From Isoetes taiwanensis (Eukaryota > Streptophyta > Lycopodiopsida > Isoetales > Isoetaceae), in contig JAJEKV010000020.1 in the NCBI GenBank assembly GCA_021234155.1, forward strand, positions 21,064,018 through 21,128,017: a stretch of DNA of 64,000 nucleotides, in the 5' to 3' direction. The notes below the pieces were generated by a model, which worked only from the letters and a program-made list of their open reading frames with translations, was not told the DNA's origin and searched no databases. Shown here piece by piece: positions 11,491 to 23,389 of the stretch. Every line of letters starts with the position of its first letter. The first letter of the stretch is position 1. Made by a program: the position numbers and the translations under genes.

Positions 11491-12395
11491 CATTGCATCT
11501 CTTCTATACGTGATGATGAAACTAGCAACACCCTAGTTTTGGCCAAGTTAACTCGCATGCCAGTGAATCGGCAAAAAGTGTCAAGAGCATCCAGGTGATG
11601 TTGCATGTCCTCTGGAGTATAGGCCATGAGGTTGAGATCGTCAGCATATATGAGTTGCCGGGTTGTGTGATGCATGAGATGGGCGCCCGCACCTCCGTGC
11701 TCAGAGAGCCAATCTTTCAGCTGGTCAATGTATAGGCCAAAGAGTGTGGGGGAGAGGGGGCAACCCTGACGCACTCCAATACTACTGATTACCAGCTGTC
11801 CTGACGATGTGATACAACCTGAGCATGCCTTGTATAGCCTATATATTGCATTCTGCAAGTCAAAGGGGGTCCCCAGCTACCACAGTCTGTTCTATAACTT
11901 GTCCCGGGGCACTGTGTCAAAAGCTTTTGTGAAATCCACGAAACAACAGTACAGGTTTTGTCGGTGATTCCTGCTATCCTCAATCAGTGTGCGCAGAGTG
12001 AAGATATGATCAATGGTGGAATGCCTGGGCTGAAAGCCTGCTTGTGTGAGAGCTCGCACATCTGCCTCCTCTACCCATATTGTCAGGCGCTGCTCAAGGA
12101 TGCCAGCCAACAGTTTTGCAAAGAGAGAGCTGACCATAGTACGATAGTTGGCTAGGCATTAAGGGTCCCCTGCCTTGTATATGGGCACAACTCTACTAGT
12201 GGTCCACTTCGGAGGGAAACCTTCTTGCAATGCTTTGTTGAATAATGCCGTGAGGACAGGCACTAGTGGAGGCCCAGCCCATTTCAGAAGTTCCACCTGC
12301 ATGCCATCTAAATCTGCTGCCTTCTCATTAGATAGGCATTGCAGGCCCATGATGACATCCCTCTTTGTGATGACCAGCTCTGGAGGGCGTCCCTA
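11490..12395 (-). pseudogene. LINE (non-LTR retrotransposon) reverse transcriptase fragment 1
   Basis: Three minus-strand frames follow one another and together give RT domain motifs in the right order: LLKWAGPPLVPVL and VVPIYKAGDP (about 12,160-12,350), the AGFQPRHST and FVDFTKAFDTV block (about 11,895-12,050), GVRQGCPLSPTLFGLYID (about 11,720-11,790), then YADDL (about 11,634-11,648) and VNLAKTRVLLVS. The frame changes at least twice and stops intervene, so the copy is dead. The endonuclease and the 3' end are absent. It belongs to the same family as the fragment at 14.0-14.65 kb. It directly adjoins the HUH element. Confidence 0.9.
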
Positions 12396-14040
12396 GCAAT
12401 CCAATGAATACCAAATTTGCTGCCCACCCTTGTTCCTGCAACAGCCACAAGGACTATTATGCAAGATAATTCTTTGCTCCACCATTTTTTACACTCTCAC
12501 CTTCAACCTCGCCTCTCTTCGCAGATGCATTATGCTATGAAAGTGACAGACTAAGGCTACACCATAGACTAAGGCTGGACCATGGTAAATCCACGGAAGT
12601 GGTCTCAGGCAGCCTGGATTCTTGTCAACAAGAAACAAAGACTGTATGGAACCTATATAATTTGGCCAATTACTGTCGGGTTGGCAAAGGATATAATTAG
12701 CAGAATCGTCAAATTCATTTTCGGTTGGATCCTAATAAGCAAATTCATCAAACAACAAGCCGACTAAGGCTGCATCATGGTGAACCTGCGGAAATGGTCT
12801 GATGCAGGCTGGATTGGTATGCACAAAAAGCAAACAGTCCTTCGAACCTAATCAGCGGGTTCCTGAAAGACTGCTACTGCATCAGCAACATCGGAACTGG
12901 ACTGAGACGGGCTGCAATGCTATGCATGACATTCAAATCACACTGAAATTCTTACCTGCTCCATCCATGGCGCCCTCGATCTTCTTCAACAGCAAAACCC
13001 CCCCTTCCTTGCGCTCCACTGCTCCTGCATGCAAGCAGCCATCAAATCCCCTCTGGCCGATTTACAACTTGCTTCACGTGCTTTCCTAAAAAAGATCATG
13101 CATCAAGACCTGATTTCCACCATGCATCCTTGCCACCAAGCCAATTTAGAGATTTCCTCCTTAAGCCAATTAAGCACCTCAAAACTGCCCACAAATACTC
13201 TTTTCGATAAAATACAATACCAAAATCTTAGTCCAAACCTGCCAGAATACCCTTTCCCAATCCAAAATGGATTGGGCAAAGTATATAGCAACCAGATTTT
13301 GAAATTTCCAATTAGAAAATCTTGTGCTTTCTTCAAAATCAAAGTCTTTGGCTCCTTGTTGAACCATTCACTATTATCCCAATGCATGCATTTAAGCTGT
13401 CAATACCTAAATGAGGATGCCACCCATCTTTTATACTTGTACTCGAGTGCTAAATGCAGTCTCACATATTGCATTACTTGCGCATTGCACTAATGCAACA
13501 TGTAATAATGTCAAAATATTCTTGAACCTATCTTCGTTGAAAGGATTGGATGCAATGATCTCAATGTTTTTATGTGGCCGATTTGCAACAACATGAATCT
13601 TATAATCTGAATATTTCCTTTGTAGTATTTCAGAATTAATCAAAGCTAGTATCTTCTCTTGTGAATCAGATACTTAGTTGTACCATAGAAACTTATAAGC
13701 TCTTCTAAACTTGCTTGGCCAAACTTCGTGATGCCAAGTGGCCCCCTTCCACAATGCGGAATGGAAGACTGGACACATTCTGCGTGACTAGCTGTGCAGG
13801 TATCTTTTTTCTTTTTAGGTTGTTACAAGTGCTGCTGTTTTTTAGGGTTCTTTGAGCTCGAGCTCTGCAACCAGCCTAGAATGGAGTTCTTCGATTGCAA
13901 CCAGCTCGGCATTTAGCTTGCATGGGAAATAAAGCTTTCCTTCCACCCAAATTCTTTTATCCACAGCTAAATTCCATTTATAGTTACGCGAGAGCTCTAA
14001 ACCAAGATATTTGTAACTTTATATCTGCTCCTCTAGTTCA
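12396..14040. other. Region between two LINE fragments, no supported gene
   Basis: Contains two or three diverged copies of a GACTAAGGCTRSAYCATGGT... segment (about 12,551-12,625 and 12,762-12,825), each followed by GGAAGTGGTCT or GGAAATGGTCT and a GCCTGGATT or GGCTGGATT end. The minus strand holds open frames of 60-94 codons at 13,103-13,643 without recognised motifs; they could be decayed C-terminal LINE sequence, but I cannot show it. Confidence 0.35.
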
Positions 14041-14043
14041 CCT

Positions 14044-14650
14044 TTAAAATAAAAAGGTTTTTTGTTTTCTGCTTTCAAATGCCATAATCTTTGTTTTCTC
14101 TAGATTCACAGTCATGTGTGCATGTTCAACGAAAGTGGCCAAGATATGATTATGCCTTCGCAATCCCACAATACTATGCGATATGAGCACTATATCACCT
14201 GCTAGCATTGCTCTGTCATTACATTTCACCTTGAGCCATTCCTCGAATTCGTCTATATATATACCAAAGAGTGTTGTGAACGTTGGACAACCCTATTTTA
14301 CTCCAATATTACTAACGACCTTCTTGTCACACTCATTTCCCATTGGTGAACTCATGTAATCACATTTTCACACGGTAGCTAAGAGGCCACATTATTTGTT
14401 CCACTTTTATAAATAGGCACAATTCTACTCAATTGCCATTCAGATGGAAAGCCTGATATTGTTGTTGCATTAAATAAATGTGCTATTTCTTCAACTATAA
14501 TTTGATCTGTCCATTTCAACATTTCTGAATTGAGACCTGTAATGTCTGTTGCTTTGCCATTTGCCACCAATATATCATCACTTTGAAAAAGTGGTTCTTT
14601 TTGTTTATGATGCAGAAAAGAATCCTTTTTCCTTTTGAGCATTTTTTGAT
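14044..14650 (-). pseudogene. LINE reverse transcriptase fragment 2
   Basis: The minus strand gives LNSEMLKWTDQ and RIVPIYKSGT (about 14,400-14,530), then after a gap GCPTFTTLFGIYIDEFEEW (about 14,240-14,297) and LAGDIVLIS with VNLEKTKIMAF (about 14,070-14,200). Compared with fragment 1, the finger/palm region including the first catalytic Asp block is deleted. The YADD box has become LAGD, so the catalytic pair is destroyed. Shared wording of the GCP...LFGxYID block places both fragments in one LINE clade. Confidence 0.85.
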
Positions 14651-14956
14651 ATTCTCTTAAGTGTTGCTTTCTCTTTTCATCTTGTATATTACAAAAAATG
14701 GTTCATCATGCAAAACTCGGCTTCTTTTTTGGGGGCTTGTTTGCCAAAGCACGGTCATGGGCATCTCCCTATTTATGAGGTTTTACAAAGATGGGTTGGG
14801 GAGTTTGGAGGTGGGCAGTTAATACATTTTGTACTAAGTTTTGCATGGACCATTTTGAAAAAAAAACCTCTAGCATGTGTTGGGATAAATCCAAATGTAC
14901 AGATTCATTTTTTGTGATCTTGATCTGGACCAACAATTGAATTTCCACTATCTCAG

Positions 14957-15365
14957 AATGAGGTTTGCTCTGTTCCAATGAGTACAAAATGGACCTTACC
15001 GGATGTGCCTGTTTTCTATGAGCTATCTTTGGTAAGTGGGCACCTAGCTTGGATAAGATTAGCTCAGATTGACAATATTACATATTGCTCCCTTATTTGG
15101 TTATGATGTACTGGCCTGCAGGACATGAATATGGCATGCCAGATGAACAACATCAATGTTCTAGTGTTACAGGCACACCAGCTCCTCCAGGAGATTATAC
15201 CACATGCTGTAGCTGAAATTGGAACTGCAATGGTATCTATTTGGCTTTAATTATCTCTTTCATGTGTTTTAAAATATTTGTACATTGTATATGTGCAGGC
15301 TCAGCCAATCTATCCATATAATCCAATTTTTAACCCTCATGGCAGCATATGGAACTCAGGCTATG
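14957..15365 (+). CDS. Three in-phase exons of an unidentified plant gene (partial)
   Basis: Exon at 14,957-15,031 (NEVCSVPMSTKWTLPDV...), exon at 15,122-15,232 (DMNMACQMNNINVLVLQAH...) and exon at 15,299-15,365 (AQPIYPYNPIFNPHGSIW...) each have AG acceptors and GT donors. They join without stops: 75 nt, 111 nt and 67 nt, leaving phase 1. A possible next exon starts after TTTGCAG near 15,489 and continues in phase with GVVLLGSYSHSF. No start codon is seen; upstream sequence is occupied by the LINE fragment, so the 5' part may be lost. The middle exon looks helical. I do not recognise the family. Confidence 0.45.
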
Positions 15366-16720
15366 GTAAATTCTAATTAGAAGCACACGTTATCTTACGC
15401 CGATGTAAATGCCACAAGGTTATGGGGTGTTGAAAGGAGACCTTGTTAAAGAATAAAATTAAAAGGGGTGTTTCCATGCTTTGCAGGTGTTGTTCTTCTG
15501 GGTAGTTACTCACATTCCTTTCTAGGTAGAAGAGGAGTGATTAGATCCACTCTACTCTATCTTGTTTGCACACTCTTGATTCCATGCCTCCAAATTATCG
15601 AATGTATTTTGATTCAGAATATTCACTGGATTTAGCACAGGAGGCCGGGTTTCACGTCTTTCTGGCTTTGTAGCAATGTGTGCATTTTGTCTCTTTTCCT
15701 TTGGCTACACGATACTTCTAGATCTGTCATATTTGTCTTTATCCTGGAGGTAACTCTACATAGTATGCTGCATATCAAGAATTCAATACCTGACCTTCAT
15801 GCTACCCTTACATGAATCTCCAAGACGCTTTCTTGTACAGGAAGGACTAGATAAATGCACTAGTTCTCTTAGAATTAATTCAAGCTTGCATAATGATCTT
15901 CAACCATATAATAGCAATAAATACTTGACCATATTTGATTATTTGCATGAACATTTTCTGCTAGGGATTATTTGCATGAACATTTTCTGCTAGGGAAGTG
16001 GCCAATTATAAGGTTCTACTACATTGTCATCTCACTATGTTCTCTTGATTATGTTCTTATAAGATTGTAGAATCCAATGAGCATAATGTTTGTATTACCA
16101 TTCATTAAAGCTTTTATTATGTGGGTATTCTTTAAGGTTTACTCAAATCATTCATGCTTCAATCTCCTAATGCACTTGCCATAATAGTTTGTTTGACTCT
16201 CATAGGCACAAGTTTGACAACCCATAGGCAAAAACACTTCGACCCATATACACCTTGTTACATGCACACAGAACAATCTAGGCCCCAAAGGGGCCAAAAT
16301 GCTTTTCCCTTCTTAAAGGACCTATTTGATTCTTAGGAGACAATTCGAGATTGATCAAGATTAATCCTGGTGCTTGCACACAATTAAATGCTCCATGTTG
16401 GTGGATTCCTTTGGATAATCGCATGCCTCTGTGTGCTATTGTACATCCATTGACTCAATAGCATTAGAGGCTTACTGGCATTCTCATAGTTGATGCTAAA
16501 TATGAGGCTGGTCACTTATTGCCTTGGGAGCAGCAGTCTATATATGGTCTACTAGATGGATGTTTTGGTACTGGATACATTCTTAGTGTGTGAGTAGGAA
16601 ACACAGACAGAACTAGAGGACGTGTTTTTAGCCTCGAGTTATCGGTTCTAGTGACAAAATAACCTGCAAATGTAACTTTTGGAAGGAGAGAAGAAATAAT
16701 ATCCTTTCCACCCATGCAAC
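15366..16720. other. Noncoding stretch with a 29-bp tandem duplication
   Basis: No gene is supported apart from the possible exon near 15,489. A perfect two-copy 29-bp repeat (GATTATTTGCATGAACATTT...) occupies 15,937-15,965 and 15,966-15,994. The right edge at about 16,720 is the break point of the truncated Myb gene copy. Confidence 0.5.
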
Positions 16721-17533
16721 ATCAATCTATAGAAACAAATCGTAACATACCCATTTCATCCCAGATATTATAAACACAGCTTTGCCTCTTTTCAAAAATA
16801 TTATGCAATCCCTCTTCAGGATCCCAACCTTTGCCCTAAAAATACAAACAAAAATCAGGCATCACAAATCACCAGCAAAACATGCCCATCTGACTCCACT
16901 ATTTGGACCTCTTCCATATCATGATAAACATACATTGTTATAAAAGGGAAAAGGCAACAGAAAAAAGCAAAATCAAACTACGAAACCTGTATACCATTTA
17001 ACACCCAGAAACTGCACAATGTGGATGGTGGGAGGGAATACAAGGCTGAGACAGACACACGTTTTGCTTAAGGCTCAACTGATAAATTAATATCAATTTG
17101 GACAGCAAATAGTAGGTCACCTCAATGTAGTTAATAAACTCTTTAGCTATGATAGCATCCTCCTCCTTGGAAAATCTGAACGGAACTTTCTCCGAGGGTA
17201 ATTTTTTTATGGGCTGATCCTTTGGACTAATGCATTCCTCTTGTTCTAGCAAGTTCTCCAGGTTTTGACTCGCCTGCTCTTGGCAGTTTTCTTTGGGGCC
17301 TAAAACTGTTGCGCCTCCAAATGATACCTTTCTCTTTTTCTTACGCTTCTTGACTGAGACAACTTCTTCATATGAAGGTGCTACTCTCAACTCTCCATTT
17401 GTACCTGGTTCTTGATTTTTGTCTGCCTTTGGTGTTTTATCTTCTTTTTTCCCTTTCTTCTTGGGTTCCTTGTCTGAAACAACCTCTAATGAATCTTCAT
17501 TCTCGTTCTGTTCCAGTGGAATGGTACCCAAAG
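16720..17533 (-). repeat. Inverted duplicate arm 1 (partner 24,697-25,316)
   Basis: The reverse complement matches 24,697-25,316 at high identity across the end of the Lys-rich exon, the first common intron and the 85-nt exon. This arm is longer by about 190 bases because the intron in the other arm has lost an internal segment. Ends are abrupt at CTTTGGGTACC and ATAGATTGATG. Confidence 0.9.
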
Positions 17534-18479
17534 CACTTTTATCAGAAGGTGTTTCTTCCGTTAAAATCATAACACCCTGCTCTCCATTTTTGCCTGATTC
17601 TCGTTTCTTTTTCTTCGCCTTTGCTGGTCTGTCCAATTCTATTTCAACCCCTGATGCAGAGCCGTGTGATCCGCTGAAAACTAGAGCCTTAGCTGAAGCG
17701 CAATCCACCTTCGATTTGTCAAGTTGGTAAACAGTTACCTGTCCAAGGAAGCTACCCCCCTGCGACGTTTTCTTCTTCTTAGAATGCACGATATTTCCCA
17801 CTTCCAGGTTGTCGGTTATTGCAATGTTTCCTTGTTCTGAAATCCTATTTTCCTTCTCCTCTTGCTTCTTTTTCTTATTCTTCTTCTTCTCCTTCTTTTC
17901 AGCCAGTTCATTTGAAGATGCTGCCCACTGTTCTTCAATTATGCCCGACTCTTGTTTCTTCTGCTTTGTAGTTGGTAAATTGTCAGCTTCACTTACTCTG
18001 TCCACACTTTTCTTCTTCTTCTCGGCCGGTTCATTTGAAGATGTTGCCGACTGCTCTTCAACTATGCCTGACTCTCGTTTCTTCTTCTTTGTAGTTAGTA
18101 GTTTGTCAGCTTCCCTTTCCCTGTCCACACTTTTCTTCTCAGGCTCATTATCTGAGGCAACTTCTTGTGAGCATTCATTACTTTTCCATTTCGCATCGCA
18201 GACACTTTTGACACAAGGTGTCTCTTCCATCGGAGAAATTACTCCCTGACCTTTGTCCAAGTCTCTTTTATTTTATTCTAGAAGAGCAATTACCAAATAG
18301 AATGCTATAACCTTCATAGCTAAGAAATTTGAGCTAACCTTCATTTTTTGAGCCAGCTTGAATGGGTTTTGTGGTGCAAACGTGGGAATGTCAAAATCTG
18401 GTTGAGATACGAGACTACATAGGTCTGTAAAGCCACTCCAGTCTAAGTTAAGCAGCTCGTTGAAGAAAGTATTGGGCAT
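16751..18479 (-). pseudogene. 5' half of a TTF1/REB1-type Myb gene, truncated after its second common exon
   Basis: Read on the minus strand: a possible first exon at 18,339-18,479 (MPNTFFNELLNLDWSG...LAQKMK, donor AAG|GTTAGC); a long Lys/Glu-rich exon from about 18,265 to 17,121, with basic runs such as KKKKRES and AEKKEKKKNKKKKQEEKE, ending FSKEEDAIIAKEFINYIE; and an 85-nt exon at 16,751-16,835 (GKGWDPEEGLHNIFEK...). Homology to the plus copy stops at about 16,720, so no Myb repeats follow. I could not find an in-phase canonical join between the first two exons. Lys-rich N-terminus and SKEED...GKGW spacing are typical of plant RNA polymerase I termination-factor-like Myb proteins. This copy keeps the N-terminus lacking in the plus copy. 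Confidence 0.7.
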
Positions 18480-18584
18480 AAACAGTTTCAAAGACAACCA
18501 TAAAATGGCACACAAAAGAAGGCAAAAGAAAGTACTTAGAGGAAATGGTTCTGACAGTTGAGCGCCAAGGAAAGGGGGAACCAA

Positions 18585-20200
18585 ATGCCTCCATGCAATT
18601 CACTTACCCCAATATAAGGCAGATATCAAAGCCCTAAAGGAGGCATCCAGCGCACTAAGAAAGGCAAGGGCTCACAGAGGGGTCCGGAGCTCTGGCGATG
18701 GCGGACATATAGTCCCAAAAACCATGTGTTTTATAAATATCGCTTTAGATTGCGACACAGTCCCATATACAAACGTTTAGCAGGCTTGCCACCGGAACGG
18801 CCACTGCAAGGAGAGGCTTATATTTGGCATGCCGGAGCTGGAGTGAAGTGAGCGTTGCTTACAATAGAAAAGGAAGGGAATTGAGTTTGGCTGATGTGGC
18901 TGTGATGACGTGGGCGTGACGTGGACACCCTAGAATTGCACCAAATCCTGCACTTCAGGTTAGGTAAATCCTGCAAACCTGCTAAAAATTGGTTCAGTTA
19001 TCCCATGTGGAAAATTTAGAATCATTCCCGGAGCTTGAATTCTGGGGTGGAAACGTTGCCGACGCGCGCAGCGCGGAGGCAATACTGACACCCTACAATT
19101 CAAGCCCCCGGTGGAATTTAAGCCTCGAGGTGATTCTTAAAATGTGAAAGCAAGGGTAGAGTCAATTCTACAGGGTGAAAAGGGCGAGAATGCAAGGCGA
19201 AAGCGAAGAATCTTTGGTGAATTCGCAGAAGGGAAGAATGTCGAGTAGAAAGTTTTCCCGCCCGTGACTTAAAATTTGTCTCACATTCTTTAAAAGAATA
19301 TATGCCACGTGTCGAGGTGTGACTTGTGGACATGGCAGAATCGATCCTACCCTATTTTTACAGTAGATTTTTATGCATAACACGGTACAAGTTCTGATTG
19401 AAATATTCAAGGATTTAAGGGGAACATTAGAAAACTCTTCGATTGGATTTAAAAGCACAGGAAATTCTTCGATTGGGTTTACAAGCTTGCCCAACACTGC
19501 CTCGAGTGCGCACCTTTTCAATTTGAACAGCCTTGTTTTCACTACATTTAGAAGGCATATTCTTTATGTTTGTGAAAAATAGGCAGCCTACTAATATCTC
19601 TCGCCTGAGAAGGGCCCTTAGATTGACATGTATGCTTGCTTCCTATCGCTTCCCGTCCTTGTGACATCCAAAATTGCTTTTCTAACAACTTGCACTGCAT
19701 TTTTCTATAAGGTCTTTATATTTTCATCACCTGCTTTGTTCTCACTTGAGGTTACCTCCTTTGCCTTCACATTAGTTTTCTTAATCTGGGTTTCACCATG
19801 TGCTTGTATTTTCACTTGCCTTTTATTATTGTATCTTTGGCATTGCACAGCAAATCCAACCCAGCTTACTTTGTGTTCTTTCATTCATATATAAGTCATG
19901 TTCCTTCTCTTTTCTTTCTTTTTTTTCCCCCTTTTTTGTGTTTGATGAAAAAAAACCTATGCTTTTGACACCTGGAAAAAAAGATGATGTAAGCATGTGC
20001 TGTCGTGGTTCCCATTTCTTGATCTGCAGACAATCCTGGTTCTGTATGATTTCTTGGCTTTGCAAGCAATCCCTCGGTTCCTTGCTTTGCAAGCACGAAT
20101 ATTTCGCCATGCATTCCGATAACACCTTAGAAGTTTTGTATGCCACGCATTCTTAGGCTGATAAGGGGCAGGCTTTGCAATTCTTGTAAAACTACCTCCA
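18585..20200. other. Region upstream of the minus-strand Myb half; contains a GC-rich fold-back
   Basis: Sequence around 18,660-18,960 has mixed composition and could hold the promoter and 5' UTR of the minus-strand Myb copy. An imperfect palindrome lies at 19,028-19,112. Open frames at 19,168-20,156 on both strands are short and unrecognised. Confidence 0.35.
19028..19112. repeat. Imperfect palindrome with GC-rich loop
   Basis: The arm GGAGCTTGAATTCTGGGGTG (from about 19,031) pairs with CACCCTACAATTCAAGCCCC (from about 19,090). An inner GTTGCC/GGCAAT pairing and a GCGCGCAGCGCG centre lie between. Weak pairing extends outward through TTTAGAATCA and TGATTCTTAAAA. A fold-back or MITE-like relic is likely. 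Confidence 0.7.
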
Positions 20201-21200
20201 AGTCATAATTCTACCTTTCATATAAGAATCTTTTGGATTTTTGCCATTTGCCATGTCATTGATATTTCTCTAGGAACTGAAGCAGCTCCATTTGGGACCT
20301 TAATCCCATTTCCTCTTAGAACAAATCCATCTTTAGAGTTCCCAATATTAAGTAGGGGTTTATCTGCACTTTTTGGAGCAGCAGGCCCTTCCACCAAAGT
20401 TCAGACTTGTGCCATGATATAAACTAGTTGCTCCAGGCTCTGTAAAAACTGCATTGAATTTAGAACCTCTATTTAAATTATCTTTAGGATATAAGAACCC
20501 TCACTCAAATTCCTGGTTCTTGGTGGTGTACATCCAAAATTGGCTGGACTGTTGGGCCAGCTTTCATTAGAAGCATCCACCTTTGACAAACCTGGCTTAA
20601 GATTTCCTGAAGTAGGGACTGTGGAAGGATTGTAGGCCCACAAATCTGTTTGTTTTCAACCTGCTCATTCATCTGAAGGATTGTTCCCAACACGGTCTAC
20701 ATTCCAGAATAGAAGTTGGACGTTGCAAAAGTAGAGACAAAAATAGCATCTACCTATCTTAGGATGTTCAAACTTGGCCAGAAACATGTTGTTCTCCTTT
20801 TTTCATGCAAAACTAATAAGAGAAAATTCAGTGAAGCCAAGAGCAGGAGTTTTTTCCCGAGGGTTCTGTTAAGCGACTCTTCAACAAAAGCTTATACTGC
20901 TGAAAAAGAAATGAAGTTGCAAGCGCAATTATCAAAGGTCTTAGAGACGCTCAAAGCAGCAAAATGATGTACACTTAATGAATTGGAGAGCAAGATAGTT
21001 GAGTCCTACATTGGATGCCAAGGCTAAGACTAAGCTTCGGATATAAGGGTTGAACAATCAGAAGCAAAAGGTAATGTTTATGATCTAACAAGGAAATTTG
21101 CTGCAGCCACGAGGATGATTTATGAGCTGGAGATACTGCTATGTGCATCATCAACAAAGAGGACAGTGGTGAGAAAGAATAGGCTGGTCACATAATTTGT
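20200..21200 (+). pseudogene. Decayed coding-like sequence ending in a coiled-coil segment
   Basis: Between about 20,280 and 21,150 short plus-strand frames with protein-like composition alternate with stops. Clearest is 20,716-20,967, which ends AEKEMKLQAQLSKVLETLKAAK, followed in another stretch by NELESKIVES and later GNVYDLTRKFAAATRMIYEL. The heptad-like pattern suggests a coiled coil. I cannot name the family, and the many stops argue for a relic. Confidence 0.3.
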
Positions 21201-21359
21201 CAAAATAGCAACTGTAGAGGTTGTTAGAGTTACCTACCAATCTTAAATCTAGCAAGAAATCCATAGACAAAGTTGATGTAGAGTATCTCTATATCAAATC
21301 TTTCACTACAAGAGGAAAGCCATTTTTCATCACATTAATATCACCTAAAACTTCAAAAA

Positions 21360-21800
21360 GAAGCAAATGATATAATTAATGATATTAAGTTATGGTGACA
21401 CTACAAATGATGAGATTCTATCATCTATAGCATCATCAGCATCGTCATAAATATGGTCAACAATTATATCAGTACTAATTAATGACAATATATGTATTAG
21501 TAATAGCGTCATGAATAATCACATATTGCATCAACTTTACCATCATTTATTACTCGAATGATCTTAATGATAATATAAGTGTTATAGCTTATGCCAGTTA
21601 CAGTATCACCCATAGTTTCATCTATAGTATCACATATTGACAATATTATATCAATGCTAGCATATGACGCTATATGTGTTGATAATATCACCATGGATAA
21701 TATCATGACTTACATCGGTTTTACTATCAATGCTTATTGTAATTTTGATATGATAGTACAAGTGTTAATGGTTATGACAATTCTAATATCATTTATAATG
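21360..21800. repeat. Degenerate ATCA/TGAT-rich low-complexity tract
   Basis: This stretch is dense in ATATCA, TATCACC, TGATAATAT and ATGATAT words on both strands, in quasi-tandem order, with apparent self-similarity but no exact unit. The open frames here on both strands (Ile/Thr/Asp/Met-rich) follow from that word bias and are not taken as genes. Confidence 0.5.
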
Positions 21801-21879
21801 GCACTACCCCTTTTTCAAACTCCCATAGACAAAGTACGAAATGATATATTAGAACAAGAAAGAAAAAAATTCTATTAGA

Positions 21880-23230
21880 GCGCCACTTCATCTCTTATTA
21901 TCGTGTGCAATATCTTCTATTTCATCATCACCAAGTTTTAGATGCAGTAAATGTGGGGTCTCGTTACCAATTTATTCATTTTCTTCAATATCATAATCTA
22001 GTATATTATTATTTGATGAGTTTATTGGTGGACAAACCAAATTTTCAACTAAATTGCTGCAATCATCAACTCGAATCATGATCCTCATCGTCTATTGTCA
22101 GATTGGCTTGGTTTCCATTTCCATCAAAGGGCGCTTCATGTGTTGGAAAGAACTAGTGAATTATCTCTAGTAAACCAGGATATGGAGCAAAATCTCCAGG
22201 CAAAGCATCGGCTTCGTGTTATAAAGGTACATCGCACGCATTCATGAAATGTAAAGTGCTTTTAACAGAAAATTGCAGTGAACAAGCAATACTCAACTTC
22301 ATCAATGCTTACTTTATCTACATTCATGCTCAGATTGGGTGCATCTTCTCACCACCTATATGATAATTCATGTTGCTCCCGAATATGCTGCCAGAACACT
22401 TTGTACACCAACACAATGCCTTTTAATAAGAAAATCCTATCATCTGGATCCACGTGAGGATGATGATGACAAACTCCACCTACATAATAAAATAAATTTC
22501 GGTGAGCCCAGTGAACATCAGAAGTAGGACTGCACAGTTCTTGTTCTTGCGTGCCCCAACTGAAACCTAACACGATGACACATGATCTTTGAATAGAAAG
22601 TGTCCTTTCATGTTTAGAACATGAAACACACAATCAACAGGTATTGCTCTTGCATCTGTCCACAATAAAACCAAAAACCAGAAACCAAAATATGTTGTTA
22701 AGTCCATAAGCTACAATAAATGCAACAAATCCTTGCTATACAGCCTGCGGCCATCTAATACACCTTAAGCTACAGTGGGTGCAACAGATCCTTGCTTTAA
22801 TGAGTGCAGCTGTCTAGAAAGCTACAGTGAGTGCAGCTTATCCAGCCTAAATAATCTGGCCCAAGGCACACATCTAGGAAGGGAACAACGCATACCATTA
22901 TGATTGGGGCTCCTCCGTAGCAAGAATAGAGTTAATGAAATTGTGCCCTATTGGTGCATAGCAAAGAATCACATTTCTGCTGGAAGAGTGGTCGAAGAAT
23001 CATCCTTGATCACTGGCTTCTATATTTCTGTCATTCTTTCGCAGATTGGAGCACACTGCTGAGCCCCAAAGATTCAGTTATGTGGCAAAGGTATTTTATT
23101 TGGAGCTCGCCTTAGCTCTGAAGAATCCTTAAGCAGAAGACCTTGAGGTGTAGCCATGTTTTCTTTTTTATGTTTAAATAAAATGAATTTTAGTATGTAA
23201 GTTTTAGGCCTTCTTACCAGCAAAGATATT
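21880..23230. other. Noncoding stretch, no supported gene
   Basis: Two related phrases, CTACAGTGGGTGCAACAGATCC and CTACAATAAATGCAACAAATCC (about 22,709 and 22,770), indicate a small diverged duplication. Open frames are short and unrecognised. Confidence 0.4.
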
Positions 23231-23236
23231 TGGCAA

Positions 23237-23308
23237 CTTATAAAATGGACTTCATAAAAACTTATAAAATGGACTTCATAAAAACTTATAAAATTGACTT
23301 TATAAAAT
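23237..23308. repeat. 24-bp tandem repeat, three copies
   Basis: CTTATAAAATGGACTTCATA starts at 23,237, 23,261 and, diverged, 23,285. Confidence 0.85.
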
Positions 23309-23389
23309 ATGGTGACTTGAAATATATAGGGCACACTCAGTATTATATTGGAGATGCCTTTTTTTGGGGAATTCATAGGTGTCTTGTGC

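Noticed and set aside
17372-18249. Phe/Ser-rich plus-strand ORFs
   Set aside because: They are the antisense of the Lys/Glu-rich Myb exon (AAG/GAA codons read as CTT/TTC).
19060-19112. GC hairpin as a second Helitron 3' end
   Set aside because: No CTRR followed by T at the required distance; it is better explained as the centre of a palindrome.
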